This document shows, one piece after another, positions 1-8,328 of a DNA stretch of 64,000 nt. This DNA is from Rhodospirillales bacterium (GTDB lineage: Bacteria > Pseudomonadota > Alphaproteobacteria > CACIAM-22H2), in NCBI GenBank assembly GCA_016794025.1, contig JAEUKX010000061.1, forward strand, positions 1 to 64,000, given 5' to 3'. The number at the start of each line of letters is the position of its first letter. Position 1 is the stretch's first letter. A program made the position numbers and the translations under genes. Below the pieces are notes generated by a model that was not told where the DNA came from, searched no databases, and saw nothing but the letters and a program-made list of their open reading frames with translations.

Positions 1-63
1 CGGGCATCCACGACTTGCGCGTGATCGACCGAAGTCGTGGATGCCCGGCCTGCGGCCGGGCAT
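1..63. repeat. REP-like nested palindromic element
   Basis: A perfect 16-bp inverted repeat (CGGGCATCCACGACTT at 1-16, its complement at 32-47) overlaps a second perfect hairpin, ATGCCCGGCC-TGC-GGCCGGGCAT at 41-63. The two stems share 41-47, so they cannot form together. The element lies 24 nt past the glyQ stop codon. Similar GTGGATGCCCGG/CCGGGCAT palindromes are common dispersed intergenic repeats in alphaproteobacteria. It probably acts as a transcript-end structure for glyQ, or is a mobile REP-type repeat. The left edge of the window may cut it. Confidence 0.7.
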
Positions 64-86
64 GACCGGAAAGGACGAGCGAGCGC

Positions 87-953
87 TCAGACATCGTTCG
101 AGCCCTCCCCGGCGAGCCACGCCTCGCAGCACGCCTTGGCGAGCGCGCGCACGCGCCCGATATAGGCCTGCCGTTCGGTCACCGAGATGACGCCGCGCGC
201 GTCGAGCAGGTTGAAGCGGTGCGAGGCCTTGATGCACTGGTCGTAGGCCGGCAGCGCCAGCTTCTGCGCCAGCAGCGCCGCGCATTCCTTCTCGGCATCC
301 TCGAAATGGCGGAACAGGGCGGCCGTGTCGGCATGTTCGAAATTGTGCGCCGAATATTCCTTCTCGGCACGCAGGAACACCTCGCCGTACTTGACGCCTT
401 CGGAATTGAATTTGAGATCGTAGACGTTCTCGACGCCCTGGATGTACATCGCCAGCCGCTCGAGCCCGTAGGTGAGCTCGACCGCCACGGGGTCGCACTC
501 GATGCCGCCGACCTGCTGGAAATAGGTGTACTGCGTCACTTCCATGCCGTCGCACCACACTTCCCAGCCAAGCCCCCAGGCGCCCAGCGTCGGGCTTTCC
601 CAGTCGTCCTCGACGAAGCGGATGTCGTGCAGCGCCGGGTCGAGGCCGATCTCGCGAAGCGAACCCAGATAGAGCTCCTGGCTGTCGGCGGGCGAAGGCT
701 TCAGGATCACCTGATACTGGTAATAGTGTTGAAGACGGTTCGGGTTCTCGCCGTAGCGACCGTCCGACGGGCGGCGCGAGGGCTGCACGTAGGCGGCCTT
801 CCACGGCCTGGGGCCGAGTGCCCGCAGCGTGGTCGCAGGGTGGAAGGTTCCCGCCCCCATCTCCATGTCGTAGGGCTGCAGGATCAGACAGCCCTTGTCC
901 GACCAGTAGCGGTGCAGCGTGAGGATCAGGTCCTGAAAGCTCAGGGCGGCCAT
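87..953 (-). CDS. glyQ: Glycyl-tRNA synthetase alpha subunit
   Basis: This is the catalytic alpha chain of the bacterial alpha2beta2 glycyl-tRNA synthetase, which charges tRNA-Gly with glycine in the cytoplasm. The 288-residue product is the usual length. It carries family signatures such as [16 protein letters not shown] near residue 38, YQVILKPSP, and the tail segment [15 protein letters not shown]. The frame stays open upstream to 1211, but family homology begins at the MAALSFQDL start, so the ATG at 951-953 is used. The beta subunit gene glyS is not seen and would lie beyond the left edge. Confidence 0.97.
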   Translation of the reverse strand: MAALSFQDLILTLHRYWSDKGCLILQPYDMEMGAGTFHPATTLRALGPRPWKAAYVQPSRRPSDGRYGENPNRLQHYYQYQVILKPSPADSQELYLGSLREIGLDPALHDIRFVEDDWESPTLGAWGLGWEVWCDGMEVTQYTYFQQVGGIECDPVAVELTYGLERLAMYIQGVENVYDLKFNSEGVKYGEVFLRAEKEYSAHNFEHADTAALFRHFEDAEKECAALLAQKLALPAYDQCIKASHRFNLLDARGVISVTERQAYIGRVRALAKACCEAWLAGEGSNDV

Positions 954-1047
954 TTCGCTCGACTCGTTCGTGTTTGATGCGGCGCAACATAGCCGCCGCA
1001 TCCTGTCTGCGGCAACGGCGGAATCACGGCTTTTCCGGGGAAAAGTT

Positions 1048-1287
1048 CTAGAGCGTCCGGTGCGGGCGCGCACAACCCTTGATGCCGCACCAGGGCGTGC
1101 GTGCCGGGACCCAGGTCGAGCAGTTGGTGCACCATTCCACGTCGAAGCCCGCAAGGCTTTCGGGCTTCGCGGGCGGACCGTCCGGTTCGCGGTCGGCCGC
1201 GCGCAGGGCAAAAAAGACGTGGACGATCACCACGCTGCCGACGGCCAGCGGCCAGACCTCGTCGATCGCCCACGCGAAAATATCCAT
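1048..1287 (-). CDS. Small membrane protein with C-terminal zinc-ribbon motif
   Basis: The 79-residue product starts with one hydrophobic segment (about residues 9-27, [17 protein letters not shown]). It ends in a cysteine cluster, CTNC followed 11 residues later by a second CxxxxC pair (WCGIKGC), which suits a small zinc-binding ribbon. The coding strand is opposite to Lrp and divergent from it, so the 86-nt gap 1288-1373 holds both promoters. I do not recognise a named family. The motif pattern and the amphipathic composition argue for a real gene rather than a chance frame. The start is the ATG at 1285-1287. Confidence 0.6.
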   Translation of the reverse strand: MDIFAWAIDEVWPLAVGSVVIVHVFFALRAADREPDGPPAKPESLAGFDVEWCTNCSTWVPARTPWCGIKGCARPHRTL

Positions 1288-1373
1288 GCCGCAAGCCTAG
1301 CGGCCCGCGCCGGCGCCGTCGAGACGCAAACTTTTTGTCTGGATTTCGCATATCACAGTGCTATTTTACGGCG

Positions 1374-1826
1374 ATGGATCACGTTGACCGTAAAATCCTC
1401 CACCATCTTCAGCGGAAAGGCCGCGATTCATACGCCGAAATCGGGCGCGTGGCCGGTCTTTCCGTTTCCGCCGTCAACGAGCGGCTGAAGAAGCTCGAGG
1501 CGTCCGGCGCGCTCGCGGCGTGGTCGGTCGTCGTCGATCCGGAGGCGGTCGGCCGCCCCACGCTCGCCTTCGTTTCCGTGGCACTGGGCGGGCCGTCGCA
1601 CGACAAGGCATTCGTGCGCGCCGTCTCCGCGCTGCCCGACGTGCTCGAATGCCATCACGTCACCGGCAGCTGGTCCTATCTCCTCAAGCTGCGCGTCGCG
1701 ACGAATGCCGCACTCGAGCGCGTGATCGTCGAGCGCATCAAGTCGGTGCCCGGCGTCGTGCGGACCGAAACCCTCATCGCCCTCTCCTCCCCGAAGGACA
1801 CGCACTGCGTGGCATGCCTCCCATGA
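1374..1826 (+). CDS. Lrp/AsnC family transcriptional regulator
   Basis: The 150-residue product has an AsnC-type helix-turn-helix (residues 2-50, MDHVDRKILHHLQRKGRDS then VAGLSVSAVNERLKKLE) followed by a RAM ligand-binding/oligomerisation domain containing HVTGSWSYLLKL. Proteins of this family sense amino acids and usually control a neighbouring transporter or catabolic gene. The downstream LysE-type exporter starts inside the last codon (ATGA overlap at 1823-1826), so the two are translationally coupled. The A/T-richer stretch 1330-1370 just upstream is the likely promoter and autoregulatory site. The longer upstream frame lacks homology, so the ATG at 1374 is taken as the start. Confidence 0.93.
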   Translation: MDHVDRKILHHLQRKGRDSYAEIGRVAGLSVSAVNERLKKLEASGALAAWSVVVDPEAVGRPTLAFVSVALGGPSHDKAFVRAVSALPDVLECHHVTGSWSYLLKLRVATNAALERVIVERIKSVPGVVRTETLIALSSPKDTHCVACLP

Positions 1827-2443
1827 ACGCCGAAACCGCCTTCCTGCTGAAGGGCCTGCTGCTGGGCCTTTCCATCGCCGCCCCCGTGGGGCCGATCGGC
1901 GTGCTGTGCATCCGCCGCACGATCGCCTACGGCTTCTTCGCAGGCCTCGCCGGCGGGCTCGGCACGGCGCTGGCCGATGCGTTCTATGCCGGCCTTGCGG
2001 CCTTCGGCTTCTCGGCCGTGTTCGGCGATCTTGTCGCTGGCAACGTGTGGTTCGGCATTCTCGGTGCGGCCTTCCTCCTCTGGCTCGGCTGGAAGACCTG
2101 GACCGCCGGCCCCGCCGAACGCGAGGCGAAGGTAAGTGCCCGCACGCTCGCCGGCACCTTCGCGGCGACTTTCGCACTGACGCTCGCCAATCCCGCGACG
2201 ATCGCGACCTTCGCGGCGCTGTTCCTGGCGATGGGACTTGGCGACACGGGCGGCTCGCACGAGGCGGCCGCGGCGCTGGTCGCGGGCGTGTTCGCAGGCT
2301 CGCTCCTGTGGTGGATCGTGCTCTCGACGGCCGTGGTCGCCGTGCGCGAGAAGCTCGATGCCCGCGCGATGGTCTTCATCAACCGCGCGGCGGGGGCCCT
2401 GCTGGCCGGGTTCGGGCTATGGATCATCGCGGGCGTCGTATGA
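1823..2443 (+). CDS. LysE/RhtB family amino-acid exporter
   Basis: The 206-residue inner-membrane protein has about six hydrophobic segments and the LysE signature near the N-terminus (GLSIAAPVGPIGVLCIRRT, residues 15-33). The LANPATIATFAALF segment is typical of the second half. Family members export amino acids or related compounds by proton antiport. Coupling to the upstream Lrp-type regulator suggests expression is induced by the exported amino acid, but the substrate cannot be read from sequence. The start ATG overlaps the lrp stop codon. Confidence 0.92.
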   Translation: MNAETAFLLKGLLLGLSIAAPVGPIGVLCIRRTIAYGFFAGLAGGLGTALADAFYAGLAAFGFSAVFGDLVAGNVWFGILGAAFLLWLGWKTWTAGPAEREAKVSARTLAGTFAATFALTLANPATIATFAALFLAMGLGDTGGSHEAAAALVAGVFAGSLLWWIVLSTAVVAVREKLDARAMVFINRAAGALLAGFGLWIIAGVV

Positions 2444-2498
2444 CCCGTCGCCCCAAATCGCGCACAGGTTACCTGCTTTTGATTCCAGTATCTTGCAA

Positions 2499-2521
2499 GG
2501 CGACTGTCGCCAGTGGTCGCC
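2499..2521. terminator. Weak hairpin between convergent genes
   Basis: GGCGAC at 2499-2504 can pair with GTCGCC at 2516-2521 across an 11-nt loop. On the plus strand it is followed by TGTTTC. It lies in the 82-nt gap between the convergent ends of the LysE-type exporter and the SnoaL-like gene. The stem is short, so termination is only a possibility. Confidence 0.25.
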
Positions 2522-2525
2522 TGTT

Positions 2526-3146
2526 TCAGCGCGCGTTCTCGTCGTCCGCCACGCCCAAAAAGTCGCCAACCTGGCCGAGCGGATCGTGCTCGGGAATCGT
2601 CTCGGTATCGTCGATGCCGTGCGCCTCGATCTCGACCTGGCTGAGGATGCCCTTGGCCGCCAGCAGCTTCTCGAGATTGCCGAGCCGGTCGCGCAGCCGG
2701 TTGATCTCCGACGCCATCGCCAGCAGCGCCCTGTCGCCGGTCGAGGCGGGTGCCGCCGGCCGGCGCGCGCGCGCCTCGCCGGCATCGTTCCAGATCTCGT
2801 GCAGCACGATGGCGCCGGCGCGCAGCACGAAACGGTCGACGAAGCGCACGCCCTCGAAGGGTGCGCCGTCCTCCCACGCGCCCGTCAGCGTGCCCGTGGC
2901 GAACACGATGTCGTCGCCGTCCATCTCGACGCGATCGAAGCGCTCGATCTTCTTGGAAAGCGTGCGGTAGCGCTGGCCCACGAAGCGCACGATCTCGTCG
3001 AGCGACTGCGTCGAGCCGCCGCCGGGAAGAACGTAGCGCGCGTTGCGCGCGGCGAAGCCCTGCGCCTTCTCGACGTCGCCCGCCTCCATCGCGTCGAGGA
3101 AGGAGCGGACGGTCGCGATGGCGGGATGCGGCGGAAGTCCGGCCAA
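2526..3146 (-). CDS. SnoaL/NTF2-like protein with C-terminal extension
   Basis: The 206-residue product starts with a SnoaL/NTF2-fold segment (about residues 5-125: FLDAMEAGDVEKAQGF, YVLPGGG, RFVDRFVLRAGAIVLHEIW). A charged, probably helical tail follows (LLAMASEINRLRDRLGNLEKLLAAKG) that could oligomerise. It starts with TTG at 3144-3146, chosen because a near-perfect Shine-Dalgarno (aggagggg on the minus strand) sits three bases upstream and no ATG fits. It lies 12 nt downstream of the N-acyl-D-amino-acid deacylase gene and is likely co-transcribed with it. No specific catalytic role can be assigned. Confidence 0.75.
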   Translation of the reverse strand: MAGLPPHPAIATVRSFLDAMEAGDVEKAQGFAARNARYVLPGGGSTQSLDEIVRFVGQRYRTLSKKIERFDRVEMDGDDIVFATGTLTGAWEDGAPFEGVRFVDRFVLRAGAIVLHEIWNDAGEARARRPAAPASTGDRALLAMASEINRLRDRLGNLEKLLAAKGILSQVEIEAHGIDDTETIPEHDPLGQVGDFLGVADDENAR

Positions 3147-3158
3147 GTTCCCCTCCTC

Positions 3159-4616
3159 TCAGCCTGCGAAATCGATGGCGGCGGCATCCAGCGCCAGGCA
3201 CCGGCCCGGCCGCCGTCCGGTCGGCGCGCCGTCGCGCCACACGCATTCGCCGTTGACGTAGACGCGCGCGATGCCGGCCGCGGGCCGCGTGGGCGTCTCG
3301 AAGGTCGCCCGGTCGATGACGAGGGCGGCGTCGAACGTCGCGATGTCGGCCCACTTTCCCTTGGCGAGCGTGCCGCGCCCGGCAAGGCCGAAGCGCCTGG
3401 CGGGCAGCGAGGTCATCTTGCGCACCGCCTCCTCCAGCGGGAACAGCTTCAGGTCGCGCGCATAGTGGCCGAGCACCCGCGGGAAGGTTCCCCACAGGCG
3501 CGGATGCGGGTGGGTGTCGTGCGGCAGCCCGTCCGAGCCGATCATCGCCTCGGGCCAGGCCAGCACGCGGCGCACGTCGGCCTCGTCCATCATGAAATAG
3601 ATGGCGCCGGCCGGCTGGAGCTTCGCGGCCATCGCGCGCAGGTCGAGCCGGTGTTCGGCCGCAAGTTCGCCAAGGTCGCGGCCGCGCGCCTCGGGCAGCG
3701 CCTTCGACCAGGTGATGAGCACCTTCGTCGACACGTCGAGCCGTTCGACATTCAGCACGGTCGACGACGCGACATACGGATAGACGTCCAGCGCGACGGG
3801 CTGATCGGCGCGCGCGGCATCGATCCGGGCCAGCGTGCGCGCGGTCTTGCCGTGATAGGGCTTGCCGGCGGCCTTGTGGTGGGAGAGCACGACCGGCAGC
3901 CCCGCCTCGCGGCCGATCTGCAGCGCCTCGTCCACGGCCTCCTCGAGGAACTCGCCCTCGTCGCGCAGGTGGGTGGCATAGATGCCGCCGGCCTTCGCCG
4001 CGATGCGGGCAAGTGCGGTCACCTCGCGCGTGGGCGCCATGCGCGCAGGCGCATAGAAAAGCCCCGTGGAGAGGCCCAGCGCGCCGTCCGCCATCGCGCC
4101 CTCGGCGATGCGCTCCATCGCCGCCTGTTCCTTCGCGTCGGCCGGCCGGCCCAGATCGCCCATCGTCTGCACGCGCAGCGAGGAATGCCCGACCATGCCG
4201 ATCGAATTGACCGAAGCGGGCGCGTCGGCCAGCGCCTTGCGCCAGTCGCCGAAGCGCGGGAAGCGGTATGTCCGCCGGTCGCCGAGCAGGTCGAGCGGCG
4301 GCGGCGGATCGCCCGGAAGATCGACCGCACCGACCGAGACCCCGCAATTGCCGGCCACGACCGTCGTGACGCCCTGGCTTGTCTTCATCGGCATGTCGGG
4401 GAAATCGAGCAGGATCGCGTCGTCGTGCGTGTGCGCATCGATGAAGCCGGGCGCCACGACAAGCCCGCTGCAATCCACGCGCTCGGCGACATCCGCCTGC
4501 GACAGGTCCCCGATCGCTGCAATCTTTCCCGACGCGATCGCGATATCGCCGCGGTAGGCCGCAGCGCCGGTGCCATCGACGACAAGGCCGCCGGAAAGGA
4601 TCGTGTCGTACCGCAT
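3159..4616 (-). CDS. N-acyl-D-amino-acid deacylase (D-aminoacylase family)
   Basis: The 485-residue amidohydrolase should hydrolyse N-acyl-D-amino acids to the free D-amino acid and a carboxylate. Family metal ligands are present: HTH at residues 62-64, the bridging Cys91 (VAGNCG), His in ATHLRDEGE, His in VLSHHKAAG, and Asp in IGSDGLPHDTHPHPRLWG. An N-terminal beta-sandwich (DTILSGGLVVDGTG) and C-terminal amidohydrolase segment complete the fold. It diverges from dgcN/dgcA, whose products handle N-acetyl-D-glutamate, which suggests that N-acetyl-D-Glu or related compounds are substrates. The acyl and side-chain specificity is inference. Confidence 0.92.
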   Translation of the reverse strand: MRYDTILSGGLVVDGTGAAAYRGDIAIASGKIAAIGDLSQADVAERVDCSGLVVAPGFIDAHTHDDAILLDFPDMPMKTSQGVTTVVAGNCGVSVGAVDLPGDPPPPLDLLGDRRTYRFPRFGDWRKALADAPASVNSIGMVGHSSLRVQTMGDLGRPADAKEQAAMERIAEGAMADGALGLSTGLFYAPARMAPTREVTALARIAAKAGGIYATHLRDEGEFLEEAVDEALQIGREAGLPVVLSHHKAAGKPYHGKTARTLARIDAARADQPVALDVYPYVASSTVLNVERLDVSTKVLITWSKALPEARGRDLGELAAEHRLDLRAMAAKLQPAGAIYFMMDEADVRRVLAWPEAMIGSDGLPHDTHPHPRLWGTFPRVLGHYARDLKLFPLEEAVRKMTSLPARRFGLAGRGTLAKGKWADIATFDAALVIDRATFETPTRPAAGIARVYVNGECVWRDGAPTGRRPGRCLALDAAAIDFAG

Positions 4617-4688
4617 CGGACTTCCCTCGAAAGAGCGGAAATCCTAGCATGCGCCCTCGACCGCAAGGCAACAGATCGGGAGTCCGGC

Positions 4689-5696
4689 GTGCAGATCAAG
4701 GCCCCCTACCTTCTCTTCCTCGGCGCCGCCGCCGACGCGCTTGCCGCCAAGACCTCGATCGGCGTCGCCCAGTGGCGCCCCGAAAAGTGCGTGGGCCAGC
4801 TGCGCCTGCCCGGCTGCAAGGCCGATGCGGGCTTTCCCGACATGGACGTGGCCACGGCCAGGAAGGCCGGGGCGAAAACCATGATCGTCGGCGTGGTCAA
4901 TCGCGGCGGGGTCATCTCGAAGGCGTGGAGCGACGTGCTGATCGCGGCGCTCGCCGCGGGCATGGACCTCGCAAGCGGCCTGCACAACCGCCTGTCCGAC
5001 GTGCCGGAGATCGCCGCGGCGGCGCGCAAATACGGCCGCACGCTGTTCGACGTGCGCCATCCCGACCGCGAGTTCCCCATCGCCACGGGCGCCAGGCGGA
5101 GCGGAAAGCGCGTGCTGACCGTGGGCACCGACTGCTCGATCGGCAAGATGTACACCTCGCTCGCGCTCGAGAAGGAGATGCAGGCCCAGGGCCTGAAGGC
5201 GACGTTCCGCGCGACGGGCCAAACCGGCATCCTGATTGCCGGTTCCGGCTGGTCGATCGACGCGATCGTTTCCGATTTCGTCGCCGGCGCAGTCGAAACG
5301 CTCGCTCCGGCAAATTCGCCGGACCACTGGGACGTGGTCGAGGGCCAGGGTTCGCTCTTCCATGCCAGCTACGCCGGTGTGACGCTGGCGCTCATCCACG
5401 GCGCCCAGCCCGACGCGCTGGTGATGTGCCACGAGCCGGGCCGCGCGCACATGCGCGGGCTGCCGCACTACCGCCTGCCGAAGATCGAGGACTGCATCGC
5501 CGCCAATGTCGCGCACGCGCGCCTGACGAACCCGAAGGCGAAATGCATCGGTGTCAGCCTTAACACTTCGAAGATGACCGCGAAGGCGGCCGACCGCACG
5601 ATCCGGTCGCTCGCCGACCGGCTGGGCCTGCCGGTCTGCGACCCCAGCCGCGGCGGGGTCGCCCCGCTCGTGCGCAAGCTGGCGAAGATCCGATGA
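4689..5696 (+). CDS. dgcN: D-glutamate N-acetyltransferase DgcN (DUF1611)
   Basis: The 335-residue product belongs to the DUF1611 family. Characterised members (DgcN) acetylate D-glutamate in the first step of a D-Glu catabolic route. A P-loop-like motif, VGTDCSIGKMYTSLALE, lies near residue 145, and the N-terminal half carries GVVNRGGVISKAW. The GTG at 4689 is chosen because gggag precedes it by a few bases and homology begins at QIKAPYLLFLGAA. The last codon overlaps the start of dgcA (ATGA at 5693-5696), the arrangement expected for the DgcN/DgcA pair. The 72-nt gap to the divergent deacylase holds both promoters. Confidence 0.9.
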   Translation: MQIKAPYLLFLGAAADALAAKTSIGVAQWRPEKCVGQLRLPGCKADAGFPDMDVATARKAGAKTMIVGVVNRGGVISKAWSDVLIAALAAGMDLASGLHNRLSDVPEIAAAARKYGRTLFDVRHPDREFPIATGARRSGKRVLTVGTDCSIGKMYTSLALEKEMQAQGLKATFRATGQTGILIAGSGWSIDAIVSDFVAGAVETLAPANSPDHWDVVEGQGSLFHASYAGVTLALIHGAQPDALVMCHEPGRAHMRGLPHYRLPKIEDCIAANVAHARLTNPKAKCIGVSLNTSKMTAKAADRTIRSLADRLGLPVCDPSRGGVAPLVRKLAKIR

Positions 5697-6676
5697 TCCG
5701 CACGCTCGAAGTCTCGCGCGAGGTCTGGCCGATCCGCGGCACGTTCCGCATATCGCGCGGCGCGCGCACCGAGGCGGTCGTCGTCGTCGCGCGCATCTCG
5801 CAGGATGGCGCGGCCGGCATGGGCGAATGCGTGCCCTACGCGCGATATGGCGAAAGCGTCGAGAGTGTCATGGCGCAGATCGAGAAGGCGCGCGCCCTCG
5901 TCGAGCGTGGCGGAACGCGCGCCGAGCTAGCCGCGGCCCTGCCCGGCGGGGCGGCACGCAACGCGCTCGACTGCGCGCTGTGGGATCTCGAGGCAAAGCG
6001 CGCGGGCAAGCCCGTCTGGCAGCTTGCCGGCCTGCCCGCGCCGAAGCCCGTGACGACCGCGTTCACGCTGTCGGTCGACACCCCCGCCAACATGGCACAG
6101 GCCGCCGATGCGGCACGCGCGCGCCCGCTCCTCAAGATCAAGCTCACCGGCGAGGGCGATCTCGAGCGCGTTGCCGCCGTGCGCAACGCCGCCCCGAATT
6201 CGCGCCTGATCGTCGACGCGAACGAGGCGTGGGACATCGGCGCTTTCGCGCGTTTCGCGCCGGCGCTCGCCAAGCTCGGCGTGACGCTTATCGAGCAGCC
6301 GCTGCATGCCGATCGCGACGCCGCACTCGTCGGGCTCGCCCATCCACTGCCGCTTTGCGCCGACGAGGCGTGCCACGACCGCGCCTCGCTACCCCACCTC
6401 GCCGGCAAGTACGAAGCGGTCAATATCAAGCTCGACAAGACCGGCGGCCTGACCGAGGCGCTGGCGCTGCGCGCGGCCGCGACCGTCGCCGGCATGCGCA
6501 TTATGGTCGGCTGCATGGTCGGCACGTCGCTGTCGATGGCGCCGGCCCACCTGCTCGCGCAGGGTGCGGACTGGGCGGACATCGACGGGCCGCTGCTGCT
6601 TGCGCGCGACCGTTCGCCGGGCCTCGTCTATGACGGAAGCACTGTTTCTCCGCCGGCGGCCGCACTCTGGGGATAG
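5693..6676 (+). CDS. dgcA: N-acetyl-D-glutamate racemase DgcA (enolase superfamily)
   Basis: The 327-residue enolase-superfamily protein resembles dipeptide epimerases. Known DgcA converts N-acetyl-D-glutamate to the L form, which then enters normal glutamate metabolism. Visible catalytic features are the KxK motif (LLKIKLTGEGD, about residue 143), the metal ligand Asp in VDANEAWD, Glu in TLIEQPL, Asp in LCADEAC and the second-lysine motif VNIKLDKTGGL. Translational overlap with dgcN, and the deacylase opposite, support a D-Glu to N-acetyl-D-Glu to N-acetyl-L-Glu scheme. A dipeptide epimerase role is the main alternative. Confidence 0.88.
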   Translation: MIRTLEVSREVWPIRGTFRISRGARTEAVVVVARISQDGAAGMGECVPYARYGESVESVMAQIEKARALVERGGTRAELAAALPGGAARNALDCALWDLEAKRAGKPVWQLAGLPAPKPVTTAFTLSVDTPANMAQAADAARARPLLKIKLTGEGDLERVAAVRNAAPNSRLIVDANEAWDIGAFARFAPALAKLGVTLIEQPLHADRDAALVGLAHPLPLCADEACHDRASLPHLAGKYEAVNIKLDKTGGLTEALALRAAATVAGMRIMVGCMVGTSLSMAPAHLLAQGADWADIDGPLLLARDRSPGLVYDGSTVSPPAAALWG

Positions 6677-6761
6677 GCGGTTTGCGGCGCTCCGCCACCT
6701 GTGGTAAAAGGATATCCCGGGCAGCCGGAAGCGCTGCCTTCCATTGATGCGGAGAACCGCG

Positions 6762-7355
6762 ATGACAGATGCGATATCCGGCGCCCCCGGCGCATTTCCC
6801 AATCCGTTCGTGCCTGCGCGCGGCGATGCCGAAGACAGCCTCGCCAAGATGCGCAAGGCGATCGACAGCCTCGAGCGCAGCCGCTTCGATGCGCAGGTCT
6901 ATGGCCGGCATCTCCGCCAGGCCGCGAACGAGGCGGCCGCCAAGGCAATCAAGCTGCTCGCCGACGCCGGCGCCAGCGCCGCGCATCTCAAGGCGCTGGC
7001 CGGCGATCTCGCCCGCCGGATCATCACCGACGTGCAGACGCGCGGGCCCGACGCGATCAACGTGCCGCAAAGCCTCGTCGCCGGACAGAAATTCAGTTTC
7101 TCGCTCGAGATCGAAAGGCTGAGCTTCACTGCCGGCGCGGACGGCAGCTTCTCGTTCCGCTACGAGAAGCTTTCCCTTTCGATCACGGCCGAAAGCTACG
7201 TCGCCGATCTGGGTGCAGCACCCGACCAGATCGCCGCGTACTTCGCACCGGGAAATTCCGGCGGCCTGCTGCTGCCCGAGAAGGGCGCGAAGGACAGGTA
7301 CCGCCTGCTTGTCCCCGTCGACCCGAACGCGGGCCTCTGGAGCCGCATCGCCTGA
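6762..7355 (+). CDS. Uncharacterised 197-residue protein
   Basis: I do not recognise a family. The N-terminal 80 residues look helical and charged (KMRKAIDSLERSRFDAQVY, KAIKLLADAGASAAHLKAL). The second half is beta-rich with repeated hydrophobic strands (FSFSLEIERLSFTA, FSFRYEKLSLSITAESY). There is no signal peptide or membrane segment, so the product is probably cytoplasmic. The ATG at 6762 is preferred over TTG/ATG at 6744/6747 because ggaga lies seven bases upstream of it. It follows dgcA by 85 nt on the same strand and ends one base before the convergent oxidoreductase gene. Confidence 0.7.
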   Translation: MTDAISGAPGAFPNPFVPARGDAEDSLAKMRKAIDSLERSRFDAQVYGRHLRQAANEAAAKAIKLLADAGASAAHLKALAGDLARRIITDVQTRGPDAINVPQSLVAGQKFSFSLEIERLSFTAGADGSFSFRYEKLSLSITAESYVADLGAAPDQIAAYFAPGNSGGLLLPEKGAKDRYRLLVPVDPNAGLWSRIA

Positions 7356-7356
7356 G

Positions 7357-8328
7357 CTAGAGCGGCCGGCCGGGGATCGCGCGCGCGCCGTGGCGCTTGT
7401 CCCACGAATCCTGCACGGCCTGGAGCACGCGCATAGCCGGCAGGACCGAGGGACCGGACACGAGCGGCTGACGATTCTCGCGCACGGCCGCGAGGAAATC
7501 GTCGACCACGCGCGCGCAGTTCGTCTGCTCGTTCTCGATCTGCGCCGTGCCCGCTTCGGTGCGAAGTGTCCCGGCGAGGATGTCGTAGAGATACGTCTCC
7601 TTGTCGGTGACGATGAGCTTGTCGTAGAGCCGGAATGTCGCGTGGTACGAGCCATGGACGAGCAGCGTCTGGTCGGCCTCGGTCTCGACGATGACATTGC
7701 ATTCCATCGGGATACCCGTCGCGGGATGCAGGTCGCCCATGGTGCTCTGGATGCTGCGGATCGGCGCGCCGTCGAAAAGGTACATCCCCAGATCGACGAA
7801 ATGGCAGAAATGGTGCCAGAGGATATTGTCGATCCAGCTGCGCTTGTAGCCGGTTGCTCCGATATTCACGAGGCGCTTGATGAAGAAGCGGCCCGCGACG
7901 TGGCGGATCTTCTCTTCGCCTGCCTTGACGCGGGCGCGCAGCGCGTCGCGCTCCTTGCGGAATCGCATCGGGTGGCAGACACCGAATGTCTTCCCGCTCT
8001 TCGCGGCCGCCGCAACGACACGTTCGGCCCCGGCAAGCGTCAGCGCGATCGGGATCTCGACGAGCGTGTGCTTGCCGGCGGCAAGGCAGCGGATCGCCTG
8101 CTCCTCGTGCTGCTCGCTGGGCGTGCCCAGGATGACGATGTCGATGGCCGGATCGGCGAGCGCCTCGTCGAGCGAGGTCGTCGCCTTGCGGTACCCGAAG
8201 CGTTCGGCGAACTCGCGCGCCGCGTCCGCCCGCCGGCCCACGACCGTGTGCAGGCTCGCACCGGCCGCGACCAGCGCCTGCGAGTGCCACACACCCATCA
8301 TCCCGTACCCGACCATGCAGATATTCAT
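7357..8328 (-). CDS. Gfo/Idh/MocA family NAD(P)-dependent oxidoreductase
   Basis: The 323-residue product has an N-terminal Rossmann fold (MNICMVGYGMMGVWHSQAL, a GxGxxG variant) and the family EKP region changed to a VEIPIAL segment near residue 98. This is followed by a C-terminal substrate domain (KRSWIDNILWHHFCHFVDLGMYLF). Such enzymes oxidise or reduce sugars, inositols or amino sugars. It diverges from the enolase-superfamily dehydratase at 8506, and the 177-nt gap between them probably holds both promoters. The pair likely acts on the same sugar or sugar acid. The substrate is unknown. Confidence 0.88.
   Translation of the reverse strand: MNICMVGYGMMGVWHSQALVAAGASLHTVVGRRADAAREFAERFGYRKATTSLDEALADPAIDIVILGTPSEQHEEQAIRCLAAGKHTLVEIPIALTLAGAERVVAAAAKSGKTFGVCHPMRFRKERDALRARVKAGEEKIRHVAGRFFIKRLVNIGATGYKRSWIDNILWHHFCHFVDLGMYLFDGAPIRSIQSTMGDLHPATGIPMECNVIVETEADQTLLVHGSYHATFRLYDKLIVTDKETYLYDILAGTLRTEAGTAQIENEQTNCARVVDDFLAAVRENRQPLVSGPSVLPAMRVLQAVQDSWDKRHGARAIPGRPL

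Noticed and set aside
954-1211. N-terminal extension of GlyQ by 86 residues
   Set aside because: The extension is low-complexity Arg/Ala/Pro-rich sequence without family match, and known GlyQ proteins begin at MAALSFQDL-like starts.
1984-4671. Long open minus-strand frame of about 895 codons
   Set aside because: It overlaps the deacylase and SnoaL-like genes in another frame and is composed of low-complexity Arg/Gly/Ala runs. It is a shadow of real coding frames.
2238-4688. Very long open plus-strand frame continuing into dgcN
   Set aside because: It is antisense to the SnoaL-like and deacylase genes, is Arg/Ala-rich and has no family features. GC-rich DNA with strong codon bias leaves such frames open.
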